DNA of 64,000 bases from positions 2,012,770-2,076,769 of the forward strand of contig NZ_CP063767.1 in assembly GCF_015277515.1 (NCBI RefSeq), given 5' to 3'. Of the stretch, positions 48,206 through 56,363 are shown one piece after another (position 1 is the first letter of the stretch; every line of letters begins with the position of its first letter). Origin of the DNA: Thermophilibacter immobilis. GTDB lineage: Bacteria; Actinomycetota; Coriobacteriia; Coriobacteriales; Atopobiaceae. A program made the position numbers and the translations under genes. Below the pieces are notes generated by a model. It ran no database searches. It was not told where the DNA came from and saw only the letters and a list, made by a program, of their open reading frames with translations.

Positions 48206-50437
48206 CTAGTCGTCGTCCTCCGTGGGCTCGTCGGTGAAGCTGGGCTCAAGATTGGCGCGGGCATCGTGTGAGAGCTCGGCGGCGGCCTCGTCGTCCGTGG
48301 TCGTGGCGGCGCTCTCCACGCTCACAGAGACCGGCTGACCGAAGGCCTCGGCGAGCATCGAGGCGATGCTCGAGAACTCGGGGGTCAGGCCGGAGGAGGG
48401 CGCGGGTGGCACCGGGGACGGGGCCGGATTTGGGCTCGTGGACGCAGCCAGGGCCTGGGCTGCGGATGGAGTCTTTGAGGTCGGTTTCGAGCTCGCCGCA
48501 GAGTTCGCTTTTTTCGGCAAGGCGGTTGGCGAGAAGCCCTCCTCCTCATAGTGCTCCTCGTAGACGGTCACGTCAGAATCGCCATAGGGGACCACATCAT
48601 CCGCGGGAGCGGGTTGTGGGCTCGCGCTCTGGGCAGGGGTCGGGGCGTCCCATGGCATGGGGAAATCGGCCTTCTTGGGAGCGGGAGGCGCGGCGGGCGC
48701 GGGCTCCGGCGTCCGAGCCGGCGCGGCGGAAGGTCGGGGGGCCGCCGGACGCGAAGCGGACGCGGCGGGCTTCTCGGCGCGCGAGATCTTCTGGCTGGCA
48801 AGGCTCGACTCCACGTACACAATCTGGCGAGGGCCGAAGGCCCGGGAGACCGTCGGTTCAATGCTCTCGCGCACGTCAGTGCGCTCGAGCATGCGCGCGG
48901 CGAAGCGGGAGCCCTTGGGCAGCGAAATCGTGAGCTTCTCGCCGTCGTCGGAAACAGCCGTGGACGAGAGGAGCAGGGAGCCCTTGGAGGGGACGTTGGT
49001 TACGAGCTCGTCGACGACCTGCTTCCAGAGACGCTGGAGGTTTCCGTTGGTGACCGTCGGCCGGGCGGCGGGCTGCGACGGGCTTGGGGCGAGACGGGGC
49101 GGCTCGCCCTGCGAAGCGGCGCGCGGGGCGGACTTAGGCTGGGATGCCACCTCGGGCTTCGTGGGCTCCGGGACCTGCACGGGATTCGACGCCTGCGGCG
49201 TGACGCTCGGTAACGCTGGTTCGGGCTCCTCCTCGACGGGAGCGGGAGCGCCCGAAGCCACGAGAGCCGTTGCGGCAGGCGTGGCGAGAATGGCCACCTG
49301 GCGTTCGAGGTCGGACACGCGCTCCGCAAGGGCCTCGAGCGTGAGGTCGGACTCGGGCCGCGCGCTGCGCGTGAAGGCGATCTCAAGAACGAGCCGCTGG
49401 TTGGTAGCCATGCGCATCTGACTCGAGGCGTCCCCCAAGATGGTCAGCACGCGCGCTATGCGATCTGGCGAGCCAAACGCGGCAGCCACGGAGCGCAGAT
49501 GCTCGAGCTCTTCTCCCCGTGCGTCTACCACCTCATCGGAGCGCGGTGCTACCGAGACCACGTAGACGTCGCGCAGGTATGCCGCGAGCTCACGCGTGAA
49601 CTGGAGCAGGTCGCGACCCGCCTCCACGAGCTTGGAGACCGCGCCGAACAGCGCGGCCACGTCTCGTGCGGCCAGCGCTCCTGAGACCTGGCCCAAGACG
49701 GAGCCGGAGACCTCGCCCAGGAAGTCGGACGCCGCCGCCATGCTCACGTCGCCCTCGCCAAAGACCGAGAGCTGCTCGAGCGAGGTCAGGGCGTCGCGCA
49801 TGCCTCCGCGCGCGTGGCGCACCACGAGCTCGAGCGCGCCCTCATCGTAGGAAAACCCCTCCTGGTTGCAAATGAAGGCCAGGTGAGCCTGCATCTCCCC
49901 GCTTCCGATGGCATGGAAGTCAAAGCGCTGCACGCGCGAGAGAATCGTGGGCAGAATCTTCTGCGGGTCGGTGGTGCACATGATGAAGACCACGTGCTCG
50001 GGAGGCTCCTCGAGGGTCTTGAGCAGCGCGTTGAACGCCGCCGTGGTGAGCATGTGGACCTCGTCGATGATGTAGACCTTGCAGCGGCCACGCGTGGGAG
50101 CGTAGTTCACACGGGAGATGATCTCCTCGCGGACGTTGTCCACGCCCGTGCGCGAGGCGGCGTCGAGCTCGATGACGTCCGGGTGCTCGCCGGCCGCGAT
50201 GAGATGGCACTGCTCGCAGGTTCCGTCGGGCAGAGCCGCGGGGCCGCTTTCGCACATAAGGGCCTTGGCCAGGAGGCGCGCCATGGTGGTCTTGCCCGTG
50301 CCGCGCGGGCCGCAGAACAGGTACGCGTGACTGGTACGGCCCTCGAGCACGGCCCGCTTGAGGGTCTCAACCACGTGGCTCTGGCCCACGACCTGCTCAA
50401 ACGTCTGTGGGCGATACTTGGTGTACAGCGATTCCAT
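48206..50437 (-). CDS. dnaX: DNA polymerase III subunit gamma/tau
   Basis: 743 residues. The AAA+ clamp-loader domain holds Walker A CGPRGTGKTTMARLL, zinc-binding Cys (MCESG, GTCEQCHLI), Walker B VYIIDEVHML and sensor motif CTTDPQKILPTILSR. Domain III follows to about residue 360, then a long Pro/Ala/Ser-rich, disordered region and a short conserved C-terminus that would bind the replicative polymerase. It drives clamp loading and holds the replisome together. There is no programmed frameshift site in the right phase, so only tau is predicted. Upstream lies an inverted-repeat element. Confidence 0.95.
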   Translation of the reverse strand: MESLYTKYRPQTFEQVVGQSHVVETLKRAVLEGRTSHAYLFCGPRGTGKTTMARLLAKALMCESGPAALPDGTCEQCHLIAAGEHPDVIELDAASRTGVDNVREEIISRVNYAPTRGRCKVYIIDEVHMLTTAAFNALLKTLEEPPEHVVFIMCTTDPQKILPTILSRVQRFDFHAIGSGEMQAHLAFICNQEGFSYDEGALELVVRHARGGMRDALTSLEQLSVFGEGDVSMAAASDFLGEVSGSVLGQVSGALAARDVAALFGAVSKLVEAGRDLLQFTRELAAYLRDVYVVSVAPRSDEVVDARGEELEHLRSVAAAFGSPDRIARVLTILGDASSQMRMATNQRLVLEIAFTRSARPESDLTLEALAERVSDLERQVAILATPAATALVASGAPAPVEEEPEPALPSVTPQASNPVQVPEPTKPEVASQPKSAPRAASQGEPPRLAPSPSQPAARPTVTNGNLQRLWKQVVDELVTNVPSKGSLLLSSTAVSDDGEKLTISLPKGSRFAARMLERTDVRESIEPTVSRAFGPRQIVYVESSLASQKISRAEKPAASASRPAAPRPSAAPARTPEPAPAAPPAPKKADFPMPWDAPTPAQSASPQPAPADDVVPYGDSDVTVYEEHYEEEGFSPTALPKKANSAASSKPTSKTPSAAQALAASTSPNPAPSPVPPAPSSGLTPEFSSIASMLAEAFGQPVSVSVESAATTTDDEAAAELSHDARANLEPSFTDEPTEDDD

Positions 50438-50593
50438 ACATCCTCCGGCGCATTGTCATGTGGCTCCTCAGTATACCTGCGCGCGCGGGGACGCTCGACC
50501 GCCCACGAGAAGAACGTCGCGGGCACACCTTCGTGGGGAGGCTGCGGCGCCGAGCTTCTCAGCAGTCCTCTCCCGACGTCACGCCACCACTGC

Positions 50594-50713
50594 TTTGTGC
50601 GGTCGCAAATGACAAGAACACGTGACTGACAAAAAGTAACGTTCCTCTGAACTGGGAAAATGGAGAGCTCCTTCGTTTTTATCGCCGCCCGACGACTTTT
50701 GCGGCCGCACAAA
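50594..50713. repeat. 120-bp element with TTTGTGCGGTCGCAAA inverted ends
   Basis: TTTGTGCGGTCGCAAA (50594-50609) and TTTGCGGCCGCACAAA (50698-50713) are inverted with 15 of 16 bases matching. Each end is itself nearly palindromic. It lies in the 323-base gap between the MFS gene and dnaX, where no gene is visible. Size and design resemble the other short repeat elements in this window. Confidence 0.5.
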
Positions 50714-50760
50714 CGAACGCAGGGAGCGCCCGCGTTGCCGCCGGCCTCTGGCGTACGCCC

Positions 50761-51963
50761 CTAACCTCGCATCGCAATCTGCTTGGAGAAGCTCGTGTCG
50801 GAGCGGCGCGCCCACGCCACGTAGAGCACGACCGAGGCCACGCACGCAAGCGAGACAATTGCCCACATGACCCCATAGCCCACGCTTGTAATGAGCACAC
50901 CTGCGACTCCTCCGCCCAGGCCGTAGCCGATATCGTAGCCGCACAAGAACGTGGAGTTGGCCGAGCCGCGCTTCTCATCTGTGGCCGTATGGACCGCCAT
51001 AGACTGCAGCGCAGGCTCAAGTCCGCCGAAGGCGTACCCCGAGAGCACCGCCGAGAGCACGAACGTCACCACGTTGGGAGAGAGCGCCAGCAGAAGCAAG
51101 GCCACGAGCATGGCGGCGTTTCCGGTGTAGACAAAGAGCGCCTCCCCGCGCTCGTCCACGACCCTTCCCAGCGTCACGCGCACGACCAGCAGCGACACGG
51201 ACATGACCACGAAGTACACAGACCCCGAAGGCAGCCCCTCGTTCGAGGAGAAAATGGCCACGAAGTTCTCGAGCGCGCCAAGAGTGAACATGAAGACGAG
51301 CATCGTGCAGGAGGCGGGCAAGGAGTCGCGATTGATAAGTCCCTTGATGCTCAACGACGTATGGGGCACCTCGACGCGTGGGGCGCGCACGAACAGAAAC
51401 AGAATCAGTCCCAGAAGCGCGATACCCGCCGCCGTCGCATACAGCACGCCATATCCTGCTCGCTCAATCAGCGTGAGGCCGAGCGCCGGCGCGAGCGCCG
51501 AGGCCAGGGCCGTCGCCATGCCGAAGCACCCCATCCCCTCGGCAAAGCGCGGTCGGGCAATGACGTCCGAGGCGACCGTAGCCGTCGTCGAGTTAGAGAA
51601 CGAGAGGGCGGCACCATGCAGCATACGAGAGGCAATGGCGCACGACAGTACCGACGTGAAGAGATACCCCAGCGGAGCCAAGCCCAAGAGCAGCAGGCCC
51701 ACGACCAGCACCACGCGGCGAGCCCCGTTATCGAGCCACCACCCCACAAACGGTCGACACACGACCGCGACCAGGCAGAAGAGCGCCGCGCACGCTCCAG
51801 CGTCCGCCTCGGTTCCGCCAAGGCTCTGAATGTAGAACGGGAACGTCGAGAGGCTCATGATGTGGTTCACGAACACGCAGAGATTCACCAGGATGATGAG
51901 CACAAGGTCGCGCGTCCACAACTGGGGGCGCGCGGCCTGGGCACGAGAATTTTTATGGGACAT
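50761..51963 (-). CDS. MFS transporter (drug/metabolite efflux type)
   Basis: A 400-residue major facilitator with about 12 hydrophobic segments. A cytoplasmic loop motif (VGWWLDNGARRVVLVVG) follows TM2 and RVVDERGEALFVYTG follows TM8, as in drug:proton antiporters. ERAGYGVLYATAAGIALLGL is in TM6. The start at 51963 (MSHKNS) follows GGAGGAAAGCATT; the 35-codon extension upstream is not conserved. It stands alone, and no neighbouring regulator shows the substrate. Confidence 0.88.
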   Translation of the reverse strand: MSHKNSRAQAARPQLWTRDLVLIILVNLCVFVNHIMSLSTFPFYIQSLGGTEADAGACAALFCLVAVVCRPFVGWWLDNGARRVVLVVGLLLLGLAPLGYLFTSVLSCAIASRMLHGAALSFSNSTTATVASDVIARPRFAEGMGCFGMATALASALAPALGLTLIERAGYGVLYATAAGIALLGLILFLFVRAPRVEVPHTSLSIKGLINRDSLPASCTMLVFMFTLGALENFVAIFSSNEGLPSGSVYFVVMSVSLLVVRVTLGRVVDERGEALFVYTGNAAMLVALLLLALSPNVVTFVLSAVLSGYAFGGLEPALQSMAVHTATDEKRGSANSTFLCGYDIGYGLGGGVAGVLITSVGYGVMWAIVSLACVASVVLYVAWARRSDTSFSKQIAMRG

Positions 51964-52218
51964 AATGCTTTCCTCCGAACGGACGCAGCTTTGACCGTCC
52001 GGCGAAGGTCGGGCGGCCACGGAGTCAATCGGACTTACGCCGCGGGGCCGCTCATCGACGTGCATCATTATAGTGAGGAAGGCGAATCATCCAGAAAAAC
52101 CGACACGAAGACTTCACGGTTCTCCGTCTTAGGGTTCAGTCGGGGGATATTGCGCCCCCTGCGAACGCGCTCCCGTACAAACCAGAACCGTTCGAAAGGC
52201 CGTCTGGGGATACGATCT

Positions 52219-52866
52219 CTAAGCTCGTTGCGCCTTCATGCGACTATGCACCAGGCCCACTACGGTTGGGATGACCGATACCAATACGATGCCCACGATC
52301 AGCAGCTCGAAGTGGTCCTGCACAAAAGGAATCCCCCCGAAGAAGTAGCCGAGCAGCGTGAACAGCGTCGACCACGTGACGCCGCCGAGCACGTTGAAGA
52401 TCACGAAGTTTCGCCAGTGCATGCCGCCCATGCCAGCGATGAACGGGACGAACGTGCGGATGAACGGAAAGAACCTCCCCAGGAAGATGGCCAGGTGTCC
52501 CCACTTCTCAAGGAACTTCTCGCTTTTCTTCATGCGCTCGGGCGTCATGACCTTGACCTTGCCCGAGGCTAGGATTCTCCCTCCAAAGAAGTGTCCGATC
52601 ATGAAGTTGCACTGGTCGCCCAGAATGGCCGCGCACCAAGCCACGGCGAGAAGAGCCCAGATGTTGAACCCGCCTCCCTGGGCAAAGAACCCCGACGCGA
52701 ACAGCAGAGAGTCTCCCGGCAGAAACGGGAAGAACACCACGCCCGTCTCGATGAAGATGATGAGAAAGACAAAACCATAGGCCGTCAGCGGGCCGGCCGC
52801 GATCCATCCGGCAATGGCGGCGCGCGGGTCGCGCAGCAGGTTGGCGATAAAGTCGATGAAACCCAT
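52219..52866 (-). CDS. DedA/SNARE-associated-family membrane protein
   Basis: A 215-residue polytopic protein of the DedA (undecaprenyl-phosphate or phospholipid flippase-like) family. FIETGVVFFPFLPGDSLLFASG and FLGRFFPFIRTFVPFIAGMG are the two signature re-entrant motifs, given here in part (FLPGDSLLFASG; GRFFPFIRTFVPFIAG), with the conserved Glu, Arg and Pro. The start at 52866 follows GGGAGGGAACGGTT. A longer reading would run into the SRP RNA and is rejected. Its membrane-lipid role is established only for relatives. Confidence 0.9.
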   Translation of the reverse strand: MGFIDFIANLLRDPRAAIAGWIAAGPLTAYGFVFLIIFIETGVVFFPFLPGDSLLFASGFFAQGGGFNIWALLAVAWCAAILGDQCNFMIGHFFGGRILASGKVKVMTPERMKKSEKFLEKWGHLAIFLGRFFPFIRTFVPFIAGMGGMHWRNFVIFNVLGGVTWSTLFTLLGYFFGGIPFVQDHFELLIVGIVLVSVIPTVVGLVHSRMKAQRA

Positions 52867-52906
52867 AACCGTTCCCTCCCGGCGCAAGCCGGTCGCACGT
52901 CGCAAG

Positions 52907-52937
52907 AAAACGCCCCGCAGCCTTGCGGCGACGGGGC
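52907..52937 (-). terminator. Terminator of the SRP RNA gene
   Basis: Stem GCCCCGTCGCC-GCAA-GGCTGCGGGGC with a U-rich GTTTTC tail on the minus strand, directly after the RNA and 40 bases upstream of dedA. Confidence 0.75.
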
Positions 52938-52943
52938 ACGAGT

Positions 52944-53048
52944 GCGCTCGATGGGAACGGGCGCCCGCCAGAGGCCCCTTATGGCTGCTGCCTCCCGGCC
53001 CTGACCAGGTTCGAGGTGTTGCGTCGCCCGAACCCATCCAACGCGCTC
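52944..53048 (-). ncRNA. ffs: Signal recognition particle RNA (4.5S type)
   Basis: On the minus strand the apical domain reads CTGGTCAGGGCCGGGAGGCA followed by GCAGCC, matching the conserved symmetric and asymmetric loops of SRP helix 8. The flanks GGATGGGTTCGGGCG and CGCCCGTTCCCATC pair to close the hairpin. The ends are estimated from pairing and may be off by a few bases. It targets membrane proteins with Ffh. Confidence 0.92.
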
Positions 53049-53169
53049 GGATGTTAAGTATAGCCTAGTGAGAAGAGCTCCACTAGCGGAGCATGAATCT
53101 CCCCTGCCAAGAGTTTTTAATCCTCTTTCGCGCCGACCAAGTCTGAAAATATGGCATCCAACCGTATAC

Positions 53170-53301
53170 AGGGGACTTGTCAACAGTTTTTTGCCATCCC
53201 TTGAGTAGCAAGCCTATCCCCGATTGAAAATCAGCAGGTCATAGACTTGACCAAAAACGAGCTACTCGGGCACACCCGATAAATCTATTGACAAGTCCCC
53301 T
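53170..53301. repeat. 132-bp element with GGGGACTTGTCA inverted ends
   Basis: AGGGGACTTGTCAA (53170-53183) is perfectly inverted at 53288-53301. An inner GAGTAGC/GCTACTC pair lies inside. The same terminal sequence bounds the hairpin at 62837-62910. It fills part of the 53049-53573 gap upstream of adenine deaminase. The remainder (53302-53573) shows a weak ACTGCA/TGCAGT stem and no gene or known riboswitch. Confidence 0.6.
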
Positions 53302-53573
53302 TTTCTATCTGCGCCAACAGAGCAGCACCAAAAAGACTGCATAACTTCTGAGAAAAGTGCAGTTCAGACTCGAACAAAATGAATAGCGGTATAGGTGTCG
53401 GCGTATCCGAGCAACGCTAGGACGTACTCGCGGACAGCAGCGTGCCCCTAAGATGTTACAGACCTTGCCCCCATGAGCCCATACGCTGCGAGCACGTGAA
53501 AACTCACTGCTCGCGCGGCGGGTGGACTGCTACGCTAGATTGGTCCCTAAACAATGTGTCCGAGGGAGTCAAC

Positions 53574-55385
53574 GTGATCAACAGGTTCTGCAGGCAGCCA
53601 CTTTGGGAGTGCAACGCCACGCTCGTCCGCGTGGCGCAGGGCCTCGAGCCCGCCGACACCGTCATTCGCCACGCTACCCTCGTGAGCGTCACCACCCACG
53701 AGCTCCTGCCTGACGCCGACATCGCGCTCTCTTGTGGACGCGTGGCCTACCTAGGCATCGACGGACACACAGCAGAGCACTGCATCGGCGAGAAGACCCA
53801 CGTCATCGATGCCACCGGACTTTTTGCCACCCCCGGTTTCATGGACAGCCACATCCACATAGAAAGCTCGATGGTCGGCGTGGCCGAGTACGCGCGCGCC
53901 GTGGTCCCGCATGGCACCACGGGCGTCTTCTGCGACCCACATGAGTGCGCCAACGTGCGCGGCCTTGAGGGCGTGCGCTCCATGTACGAGGACGCCGACC
54001 GCGTGCCGCTCAAGGCCATGGTCACCACGCCGTCGTGCGTGCCGGCCGTGACCGGCGTCGAGGACACGGGATCCTCGATCGACGCCACCCAGGTCGCCGA
54101 GACCATGAACTGGGACAACGTGGTTGGCCTGGGCGAGATGATGAACTTCCCCGGCATCCTTGCGGGCGAGGAGAACGCCCTCGGTGAGGTCAGCGCCACC
54201 CTAGCCGCCGACAAGCGCGCGACCGGCCACTACACTATGCCCGAGACCGACCGCGGCCTCAACGCCTACATCGCCTCCGGGGTCTCGACCTGTCATGAGA
54301 GCGCGCGGCTCGAGGACGTCATCGCCAAGCTCCGCCTGGGCATGTACGTGCAGCTGCGCCAGGGTTCCGCCTGGCACAACCTGCCCGTCTACCTGCCCGG
54401 CCTTCTGGAGTCTGGCGTCGACCTGCGCCACTGCACCCTGTGCTCCGACGACAACCACCCCCAGACCCTCGTCGGCGACGGCCACATGGACCGCATCCTG
54501 CGCCTTGCCGTCGAGCTGGGCTGCGACCCCGTCACCGCCATCCAGATGTGCACGCTCAACTGCGCCGAGTACTTCGGGCTGGGGGCGGACATGGGCTCGA
54601 TCACGCCAGGCATGTGCGCCGACATCGTGCTTCTCGATGACCTCAAGGACTTCTTCGCCCGCAAGGTTCTCATCGACGGGGAGGTCGTGGCCGAGAACGG
54701 CCGTGCTCTGTTCGAGGCGGCACCCCGCGACTGGCCCGACTGGATGACCCACACGATGAGCCTGGGCTTCGAGCCCACGGCCGAGACCTTCGCCCTCAGA
54801 GTCGATCGCCCGGACGGCGTCGCACGCGTCCGGGCGATGGGCATCGAGCCCGGCCAGACCATCACCAAGGACATCGTCGTCGAGGTGCCCGTGAGAGACG
54901 GGAAGCTTCTTGCCGATCACGCGCACGATGTGCTCAAGGTATGCGTCTTCGATCGCCATCACGGTGCCGCGGGCACCCATTCTCAGGGCTTCGTCACGGG
55001 CTTTGGCATCCACGGGGCGCTCGCACAGACCGTCTCTCACGATGCCCACAACCTCCTGGTCATGGGCGATAGCGACGAGGACATGGCCCTGGCGGCCCGC
55101 GCCCTCGTCGCGTGCGGCGGAGGCGAGGTCGCCGTGGCCGACGGCCACGTCCTTGCCCTCGTGGAGCTGCCGGTCTGCGGCCTCATGAGCACCGAGCCGG
55201 TCGAGGTCGTGGCCCAGAAGGTCGCGCACATCGAGAAGGCCTGGGTCCAGATGGGCTGCACCATGCCGTCGCCGTTTATGACGATGGGCGTCATGTCCCT
55301 CGCCTGCGTCCCCGAGCTGCGCCTCACCAATCGCGGCTACGTGAACTGCCTCACCTTTGAGATGGAGGGTCTTCTCGTCGAGTAG
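53574..55385 (+). CDS. ade: Adenine deaminase
   Basis: A 603-residue amidohydrolase that converts adenine to hypoxanthine for purine salvage. The metal-binding motif MDSHIHIESSM, HGTTGVFCDPHECANV and HCTLCSDDNHPQTL are those of the AdeC/Ade family, and its C-terminal deaminase domain is complete. GTG start at 53574 behind GAGGGAG; the 44-codon upstream extension lacks conserved sequence. It stands alone with a terminator hairpin after it. Confidence 0.93.
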   Translation: MINRFCRQPLWECNATLVRVAQGLEPADTVIRHATLVSVTTHELLPDADIALSCGRVAYLGIDGHTAEHCIGEKTHVIDATGLFATPGFMDSHIHIESSMVGVAEYARAVVPHGTTGVFCDPHECANVRGLEGVRSMYEDADRVPLKAMVTTPSCVPAVTGVEDTGSSIDATQVAETMNWDNVVGLGEMMNFPGILAGEENALGEVSATLAADKRATGHYTMPETDRGLNAYIASGVSTCHESARLEDVIAKLRLGMYVQLRQGSAWHNLPVYLPGLLESGVDLRHCTLCSDDNHPQTLVGDGHMDRILRLAVELGCDPVTAIQMCTLNCAEYFGLGADMGSITPGMCADIVLLDDLKDFFARKVLIDGEVVAENGRALFEAAPRDWPDWMTHTMSLGFEPTAETFALRVDRPDGVARVRAMGIEPGQTITKDIVVEVPVRDGKLLADHAHDVLKVCVFDRHHGAAGTHSQGFVTGFGIHGALAQTVSHDAHNLLVMGDSDEDMALAARALVACGGGEVAVADGHVLALVELPVCGLMSTEPVEVVAQKVAHIEKAWVQMGCTMPSPFMTMGVMSLACVPELRLTNRGYVNCLTFEMEGLLVE

Positions 55386-55414
55386 CCCACAGGCAGAGGG
55401 CCGAAACTAGACGA

Positions 55415-55441
55415 GGGCCCGAGACGCTGCGTCTCGGGCCC
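55415..55441 (+). terminator. Terminator-like hairpin after adenine deaminase
   Basis: Perfect 12-base arms (55415-55426 with 55430-55441) and a CTG loop, 29 bases past the stop. The tail CCACTTTGG is only weakly U-rich. The rest of the 55386-55664 gap has no gene. Confidence 0.65.
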
Positions 55442-55664
55442 CCACTTTGGCAGCTGCCAAGCTTATCGCTCACACAGTGCGTCGACACGCGAGCGAGCCC
55501 GCCGTGTCATCGCTCCCTGCACGACGTGAATGATGCCCGACCGAGCCGCTCCCAAACGGGGAGCTCCGGCGAACGGCGTTCTTCACCGGCGAAGCATATC
55601 TCGCCGACACGCCCTCCACAGGCGCGGTAGGATTTGTAAGCAGCCAAGAGAGGGAGAAACCGTC

Positions 55665-56231
55665 ATGGCCAAGAAGTTCGGCACACGCCACAAGAACGTC
55701 GTACCGAGCGGTCCCAAGTTCGATGATGCCTACGAGGGCGTGCGCTTCTCGGCGACGTTCGACTACGGCGAGCTCTCGCTCACGCGCGCGGCGGCGCAGT
55801 TGGCCCCTCGCAGCAAGACCGCGACCACGGGGGTCGCCTTCGTCTGCCTGGCGGGCATGGTCGCCGTCCTCATGATCAGCGAGGACAACCTCGTCTGGGC
55901 GCTCGTCTTCATGGTGCCCGCCCTTGTCGCGCTGAACGCCATCACCAACTGGCACAAGCTCCAGCTCCGCTACGCGCGCAAGACCACCCTGGGGGCCGCG
56001 GACGGCATCGGCCGACGCCACGTCGTGGTGTGCGAGGACGCCGTGCACACCCAGGTCGAAGGCGGGGCGGTCACCTCCTACCCCCTCTCCGAGCTGCGCG
56101 CCGTCTACGACACCGAGGACTGCGTCGTGGCCGGCTTTGGCTCCAAGCGCTACGTCTACGTGCCGCGAGCGGCGCTGAGCGAGAACCGCTTCCGCGATCT
56201 CGTGCGCTTCCTGCGCGAAAAGCGCCGCTAG
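55665..56231 (+). CDS. YcxB-like small membrane protein
   Basis: 188 residues with two close membrane segments (TGVAFVCLAGMVAVLMI and VWALVFMVPALVALNAI, about 57-95). A C-terminal domain follows (about 120-188; VVVCEDAVHTQVEGGAVTSY, then PLSELRAVYDT and YVYVPRAALSENRFRDLVRF) that resembles the PH-like C-terminal domain of YcxB-family proteins. The start at 55665 follows GGGAGAAACCGTC. There is no operon partner; function unknown. Confidence 0.7.
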   Translation: MAKKFGTRHKNVVPSGPKFDDAYEGVRFSATFDYGELSLTRAAAQLAPRSKTATTGVAFVCLAGMVAVLMISEDNLVWALVFMVPALVALNAITNWHKLQLRYARKTTLGAADGIGRRHVVVCEDAVHTQVEGGAVTSYPLSELRAVYDTEDCVVAGFGSKRYVYVPRAALSENRFRDLVRFLREKRR

Positions 56232-56294
56232 AGACGCGGGCGCGCACTTTTTCGCTACACTGTAGCAATTGCTCCGATACAAGCGGCGCAGCTG

Positions 56295-56318
56295 CCCCTC
56301 TCGCAGGCGCGGGAGGGG
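56295..56318 (+). promoter_or_regulatory. Hairpin masking an upstream ribosome site of the helicase gene
   Basis: CCCCTCTCGC-AGGC-GCGGGAGGGG: a 10-pair stem with one wobble that covers the GGAGGGG ribosome site of an in-frame ATG at 56325. The next in-frame ATG (56364) is outside the stem. It could be the terminator of the preceding gene or a structure that chooses between two starts. Confidence 0.4.
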
Positions 56319-56363
56319 CTTTCCATGAGGAGCCGCCGCACTCTAGAACAGGAACCTACACGC

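Noticed and set aside
48500-48520. A run of six A followed by G in dnaX (minus strand), recalling the E. coli frameshift signal
   Set aside because: The reading frame is AAA AAA G, not A AAA AAG, and it lies near the C-terminus rather than after domain III, so it would not produce a gamma subunit.
52867-53037. Longer N-terminus of the DedA protein
   Set aside because: It would translate the SRP RNA gene and its terminator; the internal ATG at 52866 has a strong ribosome site and the conserved N-terminus.
53302-53573. Purine riboswitch upstream of adenine deaminase
   Set aside because: No conserved purine-aptamer core or matching three-way junction could be found in the leader; only a weak ACTGCA/TGCAGT stem is seen.
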